The notes beneath the pieces are model-generated. The model did no database searches and was not told the origin of the DNA. It worked only from the letters and a program-made list of their open reading frames with translations. A stretch of DNA of 64,000 bases from Mediterraneibacter glycyrrhizinilyticus (GTDB taxonomy: Bacteria > Bacillota > Clostridia > Lachnospirales > Lachnospiraceae): the NCBI RefSeq assembly GCF_016902345.1, contig NZ_JACJLR010000015.1, positions 1-64,000 of the forward strand, read 5' to 3'. Made by a program: the position numbers and the translations under genes. Within the stretch, counting starts at the first letter, position 1. Each line of letters begins with the position of its first letter. Below, piece by piece: positions 27,264 through 35,777 of this stretch.

Positions 27264-27680
27264 TTACAAAACATGAAAATGCGGCATCTCTTCCCTGTAG
27301 AAAAAATGAAGCAGATAACCGCTCACCAGGATGCCGATGGCGCACAATCCGGAGAAGATCACCGCAAAGGGCAGACAGATCTGCCCCATAAGATGAAAAG
27401 GCATCCCGGTATAATCCCATACATTCCAGTGCATGATCTTATTGACGATGATCCCGGTGATGAACTCGCCGGATACCACAAAGATCACGCACCATCCCAC
27501 CTGTTTCCAGAGCGGAGCGCTCCAGTGGGTCCAGATGCCCTGCTGGGCGCAGAAGACAAGGCAGAGTCCGCCCAGCACGAACATGGACCAGTGGGAATAG
27601 CCTCGAAAAAAGACTTCAAATCCATAATAGAATGATCCGCCGAGAGCCCACAGCAGTAAGTACTCACTTAGTTTCTTCAC
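27264..27680 (-). CDS. CmpB-type putative ABC transporter membrane protein (PF06541-like)
   Basis: 138 aa with four transmembrane segments. The ALGGSFYYGFEVFFRG start, SGEFITGIIVNKIMHWNVWDY and PFHLMGQICLPFA are hallmarks of the small ABC_trans_CmpB family, annotated as an ABC transporter type IV permease but without a known ATPase partner. No ATPase lies directly beside it. The C-terminal module of the protein at 57095 is a longer relative. Function unknown. Confidence 0.75.
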   Translation of the reverse strand: MKKLSEYLLLWALGGSFYYGFEVFFRGYSHWSMFVLGGLCLVFCAQQGIWTHWSAPLWKQVGWCVIFVVSGEFITGIIVNKIMHWNVWDYTGMPFHLMGQICLPFAVIFSGLCAIGILVSGYLLHFFYREEMPHFHVL

Positions 27681-27787
27681 AAAACTTCCTCCTTTACGTA
27701 CAGCGGTGCAGGATTAGTTTTGCCTGTTCTCATCCTTTTATTCGCAGCGTTTCTTTCCAGTAAGAGTATCTATTTCCGGTCATATTT

Positions 27788-30031
27788 TTATAAGATTTTT
27801 TGCGGTTTTCCTCCGCTGATCCCGCTGCACATCCTCCACGTACTCGCAAAATAACAGAGGAGAAGTCCGGCAAGGACTGCCGTCACCGCACTGACCTGTG
27901 CAGAGAGTTCTCCGGCGCCGATATAGGCGTTGATCTGCGCGGAATACATTTGGAAAAAGTATCCCATCACTGCCGCGGATACGACAGCGCTGACCAGTAC
28001 CGGAAGTCCGAACCACACAATGAGCTGGAGCAGGATGATCCTGTCAAGATGAGACTTCTCCACTCCCATCTTCCGGAGCACGCCGAAGCGGTACTGCCAT
28101 TTCGGAAGGTCGCAGAGCTGCTGCAGGGCGAGGATCGTAAAACAGATCACAAGGAGCACAACTGCGCCGTAAGTCATCACGGCGCGCAGGATAAAGATCA
28201 TCGCCGTAGTGCTGTTGATCTGCTGTGTGCTGGTCCGGATGGTGTAGTGCACGCCCGTATCAGTCTCGGGATAAACTTCTCCGAATATCCGTTCCAGTTC
28301 AACCGCTTTTTCAAGCGGCACGGTCTCTTCTGTCACGATATACCGGTTCCGGTCCACGGCAAGCAATTTTTCGCATACACTGTCAGGGAAAATATACACC
28401 ACATCCGTATAATTGTTATACAGAGTCTCGCCCAGCTCGAAATCATAGATCGAATCTTCTGAGAGTGTCAGTGTTCCCACATCGGTGTCTGTCTGCCTGT
28501 TTTCAGAAAGAAACTCTTTCCGGCTCTCTTCTGTCGCGATGGACTGCCACTGCAGTCCGAATTCATCCTCATCCAGAGCGACAGGTTCGTATCCTCTCAT
28601 GGTGAGCAGATGGTTGTAGTCAGACAGGGAGATGGCGACAGCCGGGAACTCATATTTGACTCTTTGGTGAAATTCTTCTCTCTCCGGCAGATACATATAG
28701 AAAGTGTAGTCATCCTTTACAGTGATCCCCTGCTCCATCAGATGATCCGTCACAAAGCCATAATCGTCGTCCGGAAGTTCAGACTCCTCATATGTATCAG
28801 TATAATCTGTACTGATCTGGATGTCATATACCGCACGCTGTTCCAGGTATCCATCAGCCCATCCCGCAAGGAACGGTACGGAGAGAAGAAGGCATGCCGA
28901 CAGAGTGAGCGTGATACAGATCAGAGTCACTGTCTTTGTAGTCGTTCTGAGCTTTGATATCATCTGCCCGAAGAAAAACAGATTCTCCTCCCTGTAACGG
29001 ATCCGGGGAAAATGTTCTTTGAGCAGACAGAGCCCGTCATTGGCAAGATAGATCAGGGAACAGATAAAGTAAATGATATCTATGAGCAGGAAGAGCATAT
29101 GCAGATTCAGCGTCCCGGCTCCTGTGGGGAGATAATACTCCATGCTCACCGGAGCTGTCGATGCAGCCGCGCAGGCTGCTGCAAGAGAGAAACACAGCCA
29201 TCCCGCCATCAAAACACGGATACGCCCTGCATTTCTGTGTCTTCTCCGGGTCAAAAGCCAGACAGCGCCGTACAGAAGAGCAGCTGCCGGGATCAGGATA
29301 TTGGACAGGAACATCAGATGCACCGGCAGGGCATAGCGGGGATCCCAGTAATAATATGCTTTGGATATGCCCTCTGTCGTCATCCAGCACAGCAGCCCTC
29401 CGTAGAGTACCGTAAGGCCCGGCATCCACCCGCTCTTCCGGAAATCTTCTTCATTCTTTCTGCCCGCATTCAGCATCTCTATGACCGGAATCTTCTGGAT
29501 CGCACGCATATTCCAAATCCCCATGATGAGATAGGCGGCTGCGAAAAAGACAAGAGTAAGAGCTACCGTGTCCGGAAAGAGTGTCCAGGAGAAGCGGTAG
29601 GGTCTTCCGTAGGAACGAAGGAGCATCGCCGTGATAAACTGGGATCCCAGCATTCCGAGCAGAATGCCGCACAACACAGAGAAAATGCCCATAAGAAAAG
29701 TCTCTGCAAAAAACATTCCTGCCGTAGTGCGACGCTCCATCCCCATGATCGTCTGGAGGGCGAACTCTTTCTGCCTGCTTTTGATCATATATCCATTCAC
29801 ATACCAGATCAGGAACAAAAGGAGAAGAGAGACCAGACAGACCGCCATCTTCATCCCGTCGCTCATCAGATCCAGATCGTACTCCACCCCGAGATCCGGC
29901 TTATAGTATCTGCTTGTCACCGAGAGGAATCCATAAAACAGTGTGACGCAGAGAGTCATGGTAACAAAATAGATCAGGTAGTCCCGGGCAGAGCGCTTTG
30001 TGTTTCTCAGGACAAGTTTAAGATACAGCAT
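27788..30031 (-). CDS. BceB-type ABC transporter permease
   Basis: 747 aa FtsX-like permease with about ten transmembrane segments and a large extracellular domain (about 390-600) between segments seven and eight, the layout of bacitracin/peptide-antibiotic BceB transporters. This domain senses and removes peptide antibiotics from lipid-linked wall precursors in the family. The start overlaps the end of the ATPase gene by 14 bases, and the sensor kinase and regulator genes lie upstream, so this is a full Bce module. Confidence 0.88.
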   Translation of the reverse strand: MLYLKLVLRNTKRSARDYLIYFVTMTLCVTLFYGFLSVTSRYYKPDLGVEYDLDLMSDGMKMAVCLVSLLLLFLIWYVNGYMIKSRQKEFALQTIMGMERRTTAGMFFAETFLMGIFSVLCGILLGMLGSQFITAMLLRSYGRPYRFSWTLFPDTVALTLVFFAAAYLIMGIWNMRAIQKIPVIEMLNAGRKNEEDFRKSGWMPGLTVLYGGLLCWMTTEGISKAYYYWDPRYALPVHLMFLSNILIPAAALLYGAVWLLTRRRHRNAGRIRVLMAGWLCFSLAAACAAASTAPVSMEYYLPTGAGTLNLHMLFLLIDIIYFICSLIYLANDGLCLLKEHFPRIRYREENLFFFGQMISKLRTTTKTVTLICITLTLSACLLLSVPFLAGWADGYLEQRAVYDIQISTDYTDTYEESELPDDDYGFVTDHLMEQGITVKDDYTFYMYLPEREEFHQRVKYEFPAVAISLSDYNHLLTMRGYEPVALDEDEFGLQWQSIATEESRKEFLSENRQTDTDVGTLTLSEDSIYDFELGETLYNNYTDVVYIFPDSVCEKLLAVDRNRYIVTEETVPLEKAVELERIFGEVYPETDTGVHYTIRTSTQQINSTTAMIFILRAVMTYGAVVLLVICFTILALQQLCDLPKWQYRFGVLRKMGVEKSHLDRIILLQLIVWFGLPVLVSAVVSAAVMGYFFQMYSAQINAYIGAGELSAQVSAVTAVLAGLLLCYFASTWRMCSGISGGKPQKIL

Positions 30032-30785
30032 CCGTACTCCCTCCCATCATTGTCAGCACATCCAGGATCTTGTCAAAAAACACCCTTCGGGATTCGTTTC
30101 CCCGACGGATCTCGGTAAAGATCTCCCCGTCTCTCAGGAACAGGATCCTGCGGGCATAGCTTGCAGAGAATGCGTCGTGGGTCACCATCAGGATCGTTGC
30201 GTTCATCTGTTCATTCAGTCCGCTGATAGTCCCCAGGAGCATCCGGGAAGAGTGGCTGTCCAGCGCTCCAGTAGGCTCGTCCGCCAGGATCAGTTTCGGA
30301 TGGTTCACCACGGCACGGGCGCAGGCACACCTCTGCTTCTGCCCTCCTGAGATCTGATATGGATATTTATCAAGAACACTTAAGATATCAAGCTTACGTG
30401 CGATCTCGGACACCCGTGCATCGATCTCCCCGGCCGGGACTTTATTGATGGTCAGGGCAAGGGCGATATTCTCCGATACAGTCAGGGTATCCAGCAGGTT
30501 AAAATCCTGGAAGATAAATCCCAGGTTCTCTCTTCGAAACCGGGCGATGTCCTTCTCGCTGATCTCGGTCACATCCTGCCCGTCAAGATAGATCTGACCC
30601 GCGCTCACCGTATCTATGGTAGAAATGCAGTTTAAAAGTGTTGTCTTTCCGGAGCCAGAAGCTCCCATGATCCCTGTGAATTCCCCCTCTTCCACAGAAA
30701 AACTGATGTCACGGATCGCCTTTGTGATATTTCCGACGTTTCCATAATACTTCTGTATGTGTTCCAGACGCAGGATCTCTCTCAT
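30018..30785 (-). CDS. BceA-type ABC transporter ATP-binding protein
   Basis: 255 aa. Walker A GASGSGKT (41-48), signature ISGGQKQR and Walker B ILADEPTGALD. It powers the permease encoded next. It has its own candidate promoter and response-regulator box in the 112-base gap to the kinase gene, preceded by GGAGG before the ATG. Confidence 0.92.
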   Translation of the reverse strand: MREILRLEHIQKYYGNVGNITKAIRDISFSVEEGEFTGIMGASGSGKTTLLNCISTIDTVSAGQIYLDGQDVTEISEKDIARFRRENLGFIFQDFNLLDTLTVSENIALALTINKVPAGEIDARVSEIARKLDILSVLDKYPYQISGGQKQRCACARAVVNHPKLILADEPTGALDSHSSRMLLGTISGLNEQMNATILMVTHDAFSASYARRILFLRDGEIFTEIRRGNESRRVFFDKILDVLTMMGGSTDAVS

Positions 30786-30848
30786 AAATCTACCTCCATT
30801 ATCCGTTTCAGCTGATAATAAGATGATACCAGCATCGGTCCCGCTTTT

Positions 30849-30886
30849 GTATCATTTCTCCTTACAAATTTCTAACAAAAATGTAA
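30849..30886 (-). promoter_or_regulatory. BceR-type operator and promoter of the ABC transporter genes
   Basis: On the plus strand 30873-30886 reads TAACA-AAAA-TGTAA, which fits the TNACA-N4-TGTAA inverted repeat I recall for BceR-like regulators. On the minus strand this overlaps a -35 (TTGTTA, 30878-30873), followed after 18 bases by TGATAC (30854-30849). It fits activation of the transporter by the regulator at 32025. Confidence 0.6.
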
Positions 30887-30897
30887 GAAGTGCAGGA

Positions 30898-32028
30898 TCA
30901 TTTTTCCTGCACTTCATGGATCAGATGGTTCAGATAAAAGGTCAGTTTCACTGTTGTACCAACCTGCTGTATCATACCGGTCTGCTGTATCTCTCCATTC
31001 TCCATCCTGTCTCCCACTGTTCCGGACTCTATCTCGATCCGGATCCCCAGTTTGCCGCAAAGCTTCTTGCACAGATAGAGTCCCAGTCCGGTAGAACGCT
31101 GTACCTTCCTTCCGTTCTGTCCGGTAAATCCTTTTTCAAAGACTCTCGGAAGGTCCGCGGCGTCGATCCCCATACCGTTGTCCTGAATGGAGAGGGTCAC
31201 ATACTCTCCCCTGTCCTCTGTTAGAAAACGGATCACAGGCTCTGTCCCCGTGGCTCCCTGCGGTGAATCCACCTGTGATCCCTGCGTCCCCTCCTCCGGT
31301 GTTTTCCTGGCGTATTTTACTGCGTTGACGATGAGCTGGTCCAGGATAAATCTCAGCCATTTTTCATCGGAATAGACGCATGCGCTTTTTTCCGGAAGTT
31401 CCAGGCATACATTTTCCTGCATCAGGAGGTATTTGTTATCCGCCAGCGCGCCGTGTATCACATCCAACAGGCTGATCTCACGTACCGCATAATCCTTCTG
31501 CGTGTTTTCACTCCGCGCATAATACAGGCTCTGCTCCGTGTAACGCTCGATCTTCTCCACCTCTGCCATGATCCCGCGGGTCAGGTCACTGCGGTTATTG
31601 TCACAGAGCAGCCGGATCCCGGTGATAGGCGTCTTGATCTCGTGGATCCACTGTTCGATATACTCTCTGTACTCCGCTCTCTCCCGCTTTATATCTCCGA
31701 CGTTCTCCAGCATAGACCGCTCTGCCATCCTGAGGATCCGATAGTATGCCAGGTCTTCCGCAAGGAACGGTTCTTCCATCACCTCCGGGATCAGATACCG
31801 CTCATCCAGTTCCTCCGCCATCCGAAGGAGCCTCTCAAAATACCGTTTTCTCGTCAGGAAGGAAAAAGCCAGTCCAGCACAGAGGATCAGGGTCCATACG
31901 ATGAGGATCAGCCAGACGGCGTCTCTGCTGTTCCCTGTGATGAGCAGAAAACTCCCAAGCGCCGTCATACAGAGAATATTAATAAGAAGAAAGGGAATCC
32001 GGTTTCTCAGCCATCGTTTTCCATTCAT
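30898..32028 (-). CDS. BceS-type intramembrane-sensing histidine kinase
   Basis: 376 aa. Two closely spaced transmembrane segments (about 12-30 and 36-56) with almost no extracellular loop, the mark of intramembrane-sensing kinases that depend on their cognate transporter for input. Phosphoacceptor His129 in WIHEIKTPI, N-box VNAVKYA, and ATP-lid motifs DNGMGID and STGLGLYLC. It overlaps the regulator gene by four bases. Confidence 0.93.
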   Translation of the reverse strand: MNGKRWLRNRIPFLLINILCMTALGSFLLITGNSRDAVWLILIVWTLILCAGLAFSFLTRKRYFERLLRMAEELDERYLIPEVMEEPFLAEDLAYYRILRMAERSMLENVGDIKRERAEYREYIEQWIHEIKTPITGIRLLCDNNRSDLTRGIMAEVEKIERYTEQSLYYARSENTQKDYAVREISLLDVIHGALADNKYLLMQENVCLELPEKSACVYSDEKWLRFILDQLIVNAVKYARKTPEEGTQGSQVDSPQGATGTEPVIRFLTEDRGEYVTLSIQDNGMGIDAADLPRVFEKGFTGQNGRKVQRSTGLGLYLCKKLCGKLGIRIEIESGTVGDRMENGEIQQTGMIQQVGTTVKLTFYLNHLIHEVQEK

Positions 32029-32693
32029 ATCAGATACCCCTGCCGGTGCTTTGTCCGGATAAAATCTGTGAGCCCGATCCCGGAGAGTTTCTCCCGGATC
32101 CGGTTAATATTTACACTGAGCGCATTGTCATCCACATAAAGCCGGCTGTCCCAGAGATACTCTATGATATCCGCCCGGGAACAGATTGTACCGGCGTGAG
32201 TAAAGAGATAGTAAAGGATCTTCTGTTCGTTCTTCGTCAACTCTGCTTTTCTCTCTTCAAACTCAAGGCTTCCCTCTTCCGGATGAAGGATGGCGCCTTT
32301 CCAGGTGAGCTGGCCTTTCTGTTTTTCCGGATAAGAGCGCCGCAGCAAAGATCGGATCTTTGCGAGCAGGATCGCGGTATTGTATGGCTTTGTGATAAAA
32401 GCGTCCCCGCCCATCATGATGCTGTTCAGTTCATCCATATCCGTACTGCTGCTGGTGACAAAGATGATCGGCACATCCGAAAAACTGCGGATCTCGGAAC
32501 AGAGATAAAACCCGCTCTTTCCCGGAAGTTTCACATCCAGCAGGATCAGATGGGGATCTTCCGTCTTCACCTCCCGGATCGTTCTGTCGAAGTCCGTCAC
32601 AGCGCAGGTCTCAAATCCGTTGGCTTTCAGCAGTGTCTGGAGTTCTGTGCGGATGACCGGGTCATCTTCTATGATCATGATCTTGTGGAGCAT
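32025..32693 (-). CDS. BceR-type OmpR-family response regulator
   Basis: 222 aa from the ATG at 32693 behind AGGAGGAG. Receiver domain with Asp10, Asp11 and phosphoacceptor Asp53 (LLDVKLPG), then an OmpR winged helix (about 130-220, NALSVNINRIREKL). It should activate the transporter promoter at 30849-30886. The upstream neighbour is miaB, whose stop is 14 bases before the start; the two-component genes may be read through from there. Confidence 0.93.
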   Translation of the reverse strand: MLHKIMIIEDDPVIRTELQTLLKANGFETCAVTDFDRTIREVKTEDPHLILLDVKLPGKSGFYLCSEIRSFSDVPIIFVTSSSTDMDELNSIMMGGDAFITKPYNTAILLAKIRSLLRRSYPEKQKGQLTWKGAILHPEEGSLEFEERKAELTKNEQKILYYLFTHAGTICSRADIIEYLWDSRLYVDDNALSVNINRIREKLSGIGLTDFIRTKHRQGYLI

Positions 32694-32707
32694 GATATCA
32701 TCTCCTC

Positions 32708-34156
32708 CTACAGCATCTCGCCGATATAGTAGAATCCTCTGCACTCGTCCAGCCGCACTTCCACAAGTTTTCCGATGAGAGACTCGTCTCCCGGGAAGTG
32801 GACCAGAAGATTGTTGCTCAGCCGCCCGGTCATCAGGTGCTCGTCATGATCATTTCTGGACTCCACAAGTGCGGTCTGCACCGTCCCCTCATGAACAGCG
32901 CAGACTTCTGCGGAAATCTCCTGAACCTCAGAGAGAAGCCGGTTAAACCGGTCTTTCACAACCTCCTCCGGCACCTGGTCCTCCATCACGGCAGCAGGGG
33001 TCCCGCTGCGCTTGGAATAGATAAATGTAAACGCGCTGTCATAGCGGACTTTGCGCACCACGTCCAGGGTCTCCTGAAAATCTTCCTCTGTCTCCCCGGG
33101 GAAACCGACGATGATGTCTGTGGTCAGAGAGATATCCGGCACTGCCGCCCGGATCTTGTCCACAAGGGTAAGATACTGTTCTTTTGTATATCTCCGGTTC
33201 ATCTTTTCAAGGATGCGGCTGCTCCCGGACTGCACCGGAAGGTGGAGATGCTTGCAGATCTTCTTCGATCTGCCCATGACCTCGATCAGTTCGTCTGAAA
33301 GGTCCTTCGGGTGGGAAGTCATAAAGCGGATTCGCTCCAGACCGTCGATCTTCTCGATCTCCTCTAAGAGCTGTGCGAAGGTCATCGGCTGCTCCAGAGT
33401 CTTTCCGTAGGAATTCACATTCTGCCCAAGGAGCATGACCTCTACTACGCCGTCCGCCACCAGACGCTCGATCTCCCGGATGATCGCTTTCGGATCCCGG
33501 CTCCTCTCACGCCCGCGGACATAGGGGACGATGCAGTAACTGCAGAAGTTGTTGCACCCGAACATGATGTTGACTCCGGATTTAAAGGAATATTTCCTCT
33601 CCACCGGGAGGTCCTCCACAATCTTGTCCGTATCTTTCCAGATGTCGATGACCATCCGGTCTGATTCCAGACGGGTGGCAAGAAGCTCTGCGAATTTATA
33701 AATGTTATGTGTCCCAAAGATAAGATCTACAAACCGGTAACTCTTTTTTAACTTCTCTACTACGTGGGGCTCCTGCATCATGCATCCGCAAAGCCCGATC
33801 ATCATGTATGGATTCTTTTTCTTTGCCCTGCCGAGCTGTCCGAGACGCCCGTATACTCTCTGGTTGGCATTTTCTCTGACCGTGCAGGTATTATAGATGA
33901 CGAAATCGGCTTTTTCCTCCTCCGGTTCCTCCACGTATCCGATCTGCTCCAGGATGCCCACCAGTTTTTCAGAGTCGCGTGCGTTCATCTGACAACCGAA
34001 CGTCGTGACACAGAACGTGAGTGGACGCCCTGCCTTTGCGGAAAGTGCTGCCAGGTCCCGCTTTGCTTTCTCGATGAAATAATACTGCCTCTGAGGTTCT
34101 TCTGTGGGCGGCGCTGAATTCAAATCAATTTTGTCTGAATTTATCTCGTTATACAT
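32708..34156 (-). CDS. miaB: tRNA-2-methylthio-N6-dimethylallyladenosine synthase MiaB
   Basis: 482 aa from the ATG at 34156; an ATG at 34186 would add ten basic residues and neither start has a strong ribosome site. Radical SAM methylthiotransferase with N-terminal cluster cysteines (FGCQMNARD, NTCTVREN, GLCGCM), radical SAM CNNFCSYC, and a C-terminal TRAM domain. It converts i6A37 made by MiaA to ms2i6A37. Confidence 0.95.
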   Translation of the reverse strand: MYNEINSDKIDLNSAPPTEEPQRQYYFIEKAKRDLAALSAKAGRPLTFCVTTFGCQMNARDSEKLVGILEQIGYVEEPEEEKADFVIYNTCTVRENANQRVYGRLGQLGRAKKKNPYMMIGLCGCMMQEPHVVEKLKKSYRFVDLIFGTHNIYKFAELLATRLESDRMVIDIWKDTDKIVEDLPVERKYSFKSGVNIMFGCNNFCSYCIVPYVRGRERSRDPKAIIREIERLVADGVVEVMLLGQNVNSYGKTLEQPMTFAQLLEEIEKIDGLERIRFMTSHPKDLSDELIEVMGRSKKICKHLHLPVQSGSSRILEKMNRRYTKEQYLTLVDKIRAAVPDISLTTDIIVGFPGETEEDFQETLDVVRKVRYDSAFTFIYSKRSGTPAAVMEDQVPEEVVKDRFNRLLSEVQEISAEVCAVHEGTVQTALVESRNDHDEHLMTGRLSNNLLVHFPGDESLIGKLVEVRLDECRGFYYIGEML

Positions 34157-34230
34157 TCTTCTTGATCTTCTCCCTTTTATTTTCATACCTGGATTTTTAT
34201 GTAGTGTTCTCTGTTCAACCTGATCTCTTC

Positions 34231-34413
34231 TTATACAAACTGATTCCTGCCGGCATCATACTCATAGTCAATCATGCCAAGCTTCTCCATCAGTTCTTCC
34301 TTTTCTATCTGCATGTCGTCGCACATGGCGTCGAGAGACGGATAAAAATCTCTCAGCTTTGTGTTGACGACTCCCAAAAGTATCACCGGATCTCCCGGAA
34401 GTCCTGCGAGCAT
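34231..34413 (-). CDS. DUF4250 domain-containing protein
   Basis: 60 aa. The LPGDPVILLGVVNTKLRDFYPSLD stretch and the ending DYEYDAGRNQF match DUF4250, a small family of Clostridia with no known function. ATG at 34413 lies eight bases after AAAGGA and inside the 3' end of the preceding gene (31-base overlap), so it is probably translationally coupled. Confidence 0.82.
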   Translation of the reverse strand: MLAGLPGDPVILLGVVNTKLRDFYPSLDAMCDDMQIEKEELMEKLGMIDYEYDAGRNQFV

Positions 34414-34970
34414 CGTATCATTCCTTTCTCTGTTATGATCAGTCCCACGAGGATATCATGAGCCTCAGATGGGATCTTTTCCGTGATCTGGACAGAATAA
34501 GCCAGCGCCGCCCTGGGCACAGACGGATATTCCGCCAGATAAGTATCGTAAAATCCGCCGCCGTACCCCAGTCTTGCCCCTGTCGCGTCAAACGCTGCTC
34601 CCGGCATGATGAACAGGGAGTACTCTCCAGGGATAGCTTTGCGCTCTTTCTCCCCTGTCGGTTCGGGGATCCCCATGTAACCGGGGGTCAGCTCTTCTGT
34701 GCTGTCAATATAATAGAAACTCATCCGACGCTTCCCTTCCACTTTGGGGACCGCAGCTTTTTTGCCCTGGGCAAGAGCGGTCTGCAGGATCAGCAAAGTG
34801 TCTGCCTCCTCCCGGAAAGAAACATAGATAAAGATCTCTTTCGCCTTCTTCCAGACCGGACAGGAAAAGAGCAGCCCTGCCATCACCTGACCGGCATTCT
34901 GCCGTTCTTCTGGTGATAAGGCTGCCCTCAACGCAAGCTTCTGCTTTCTAATGGCCTTTCTTTGTTCCAT
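34383..34970 (-). CDS. 5-formyltetrahydrofolate cyclo-ligase
   Basis: 195 aa from the ATG at 34970; a GTG at 34979 is an alternative. Converts 5-formyl-THF to 5,10-methenyl-THF with ATP. The basic N-terminus RKAIRKQKLALR and the C-terminal LGYGGGFYDTYL are the family signatures. It overlaps DUF896 upstream and DUF4250 downstream. Confidence 0.92.
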   Translation of the reverse strand: MEQRKAIRKQKLALRAALSPEERQNAGQVMAGLLFSCPVWKKAKEIFIYVSFREEADTLLILQTALAQGKKAAVPKVEGKRRMSFYYIDSTEELTPGYMGIPEPTGEKERKAIPGEYSLFIMPGAAFDATGARLGYGGGFYDTYLAEYPSVPRAALAYSVQITEKIPSEAHDILVGLIITEKGMIRCSQDFREIR

Positions 34971-35169
34971 ATTTCTCACCGAGATTTACAACCGTCCCGT
35001 CCTTTTCTTCGACGTCGATATTGTTGAGCTGGCTCCTTAAGTTTCGGCGGATCAGTTCAAGATACTCCTGACGCAGAACCTTCTGTTCACTGCGCTCTAC
35101 GTCCGTCAGCCCCTCCGCCTTGGATTTTCTGTATAATTCATTGATGCGGTCTATCTTCTCTTTTTCCAT
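34948..35169 (-). CDS. DUF896 (YnzC-like) small protein
   Basis: 73 aa from the ATG at 35169 (MEKEKIDRINELYRKSK). The helical hairpin with LTDVERSEQKVLRQEYLELI is the DUF896 signature. Bacillus YnzC is an uncharacterised helical protein of the same family, part of the SOS operon there, which is not the case here. Overlaps the next gene by 23 bases. Confidence 0.88.
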   Translation of the reverse strand: MEKEKIDRINELYRKSKAEGLTDVERSEQKVLRQEYLELIRRNLRSQLNNIDVEEKDGTVVNLGEKYGTKKGH

Positions 35170-35246
35170 ACCGTTCTCCATTCCGCCGCACATCTCCCTG
35201 CGGCATGCCAATTCCTCTTTTGCTTCCTGTTATAAAGCTACACCGC

Positions 35247-35275
35247 ATTATACACTATTCTCCCCGATTCGTCCA
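35247..35275 (-). promoter_or_regulatory. promoter upstream of the DUF896-folate-DUF4250-miaB genes
   Basis: Minus strand TGGACG (35275-35270), 17 bases, perfect TATAAT (35252-35247), about 78 bases before the DUF896 start. The -35 is a weak match. Confidence 0.55.
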
Positions 35276-35346
35276 GAGCATCGTTCTGCCGTGATAATAC
35301 CAATCTGCCGATACTTCAATTTCTGCTGTGGTGGTCCTCCATGGGT

Positions 35347-35706
35347 TCAGCTGGAATAGTTCTCGAGAAATGCATACAGTTCCTCCGCCGTCTCCACGTA
35401 TTTTCCGGAGGCAACTTCCTGCTGTACCTCATCCGGAAGGTCCGTGAGCGGGATCTCCGTAAACTCATAGATCGTCGTCTGGTCACTGAGATAGACGACC
35501 ACATAGCCCTGCAGTTCGCTCAGGTAAAAGCCTTCTTCCTGCACCGCGTCCCCTTCCGCTGAGATGCTCTCAGTGGTAGGCGCTTCTTCTGAACGCGCAG
35601 CCTGCCTGTCCATGACATGCCGGTAACTGATCTGATAACCTGCCGTGAGCAGGACAGCAGCAAAAAGAAGGACACAGAAAAAGCCAATCATGTATTTCTT
35701 CTTCAT
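35347..35706 (-). CDS. BofC C-terminal-domain-like sporulation protein
   Basis: 119 aa. One N-terminal transmembrane segment or signal (about 5-24), an acidic spacer, and a C-terminal domain (about 66-116, GYVVVYLSDQTTIYEFTEIP ending in LYAFLE) that resembles the BofC C-terminal domain. Bacillus BofC is a forespore protein that restrains SpoIVB. A sigma-G-like promoter lies just upstream, which supports a forespore role. The match is by eye only. Confidence 0.65.
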   Translation of the reverse strand: MKKKYMIGFFCVLLFAAVLLTAGYQISYRHVMDRQAARSEEAPTTESISAEGDAVQEEGFYLSELQGYVVVYLSDQTTIYEFTEIPLTDLPDEVQQEVASGKYVETAEELYAFLENYSS

Positions 35707-35730
35707 AAGGACTCCACCTCTTTTTTCATA

Positions 35731-35760
35731 CAGTATTGGCTTTTTCTGATCTTTTATTCA
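35731..35760 (-). promoter_or_regulatory. sigma-G-like (forespore) promoter of the BofC-like gene
   Basis: Minus strand TGAATA (35760-35755), 17 bases, AATACTG (35737-35731), against the sigma-G pattern TGAATA and CATACTA as I recall it. The transcript would begin about 18 bases before the ATG at 35706. A vegetative promoter is not evident here. Confidence 0.4.
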
Positions 35761-35777
35761 TTTCATTTATTTTTCAG

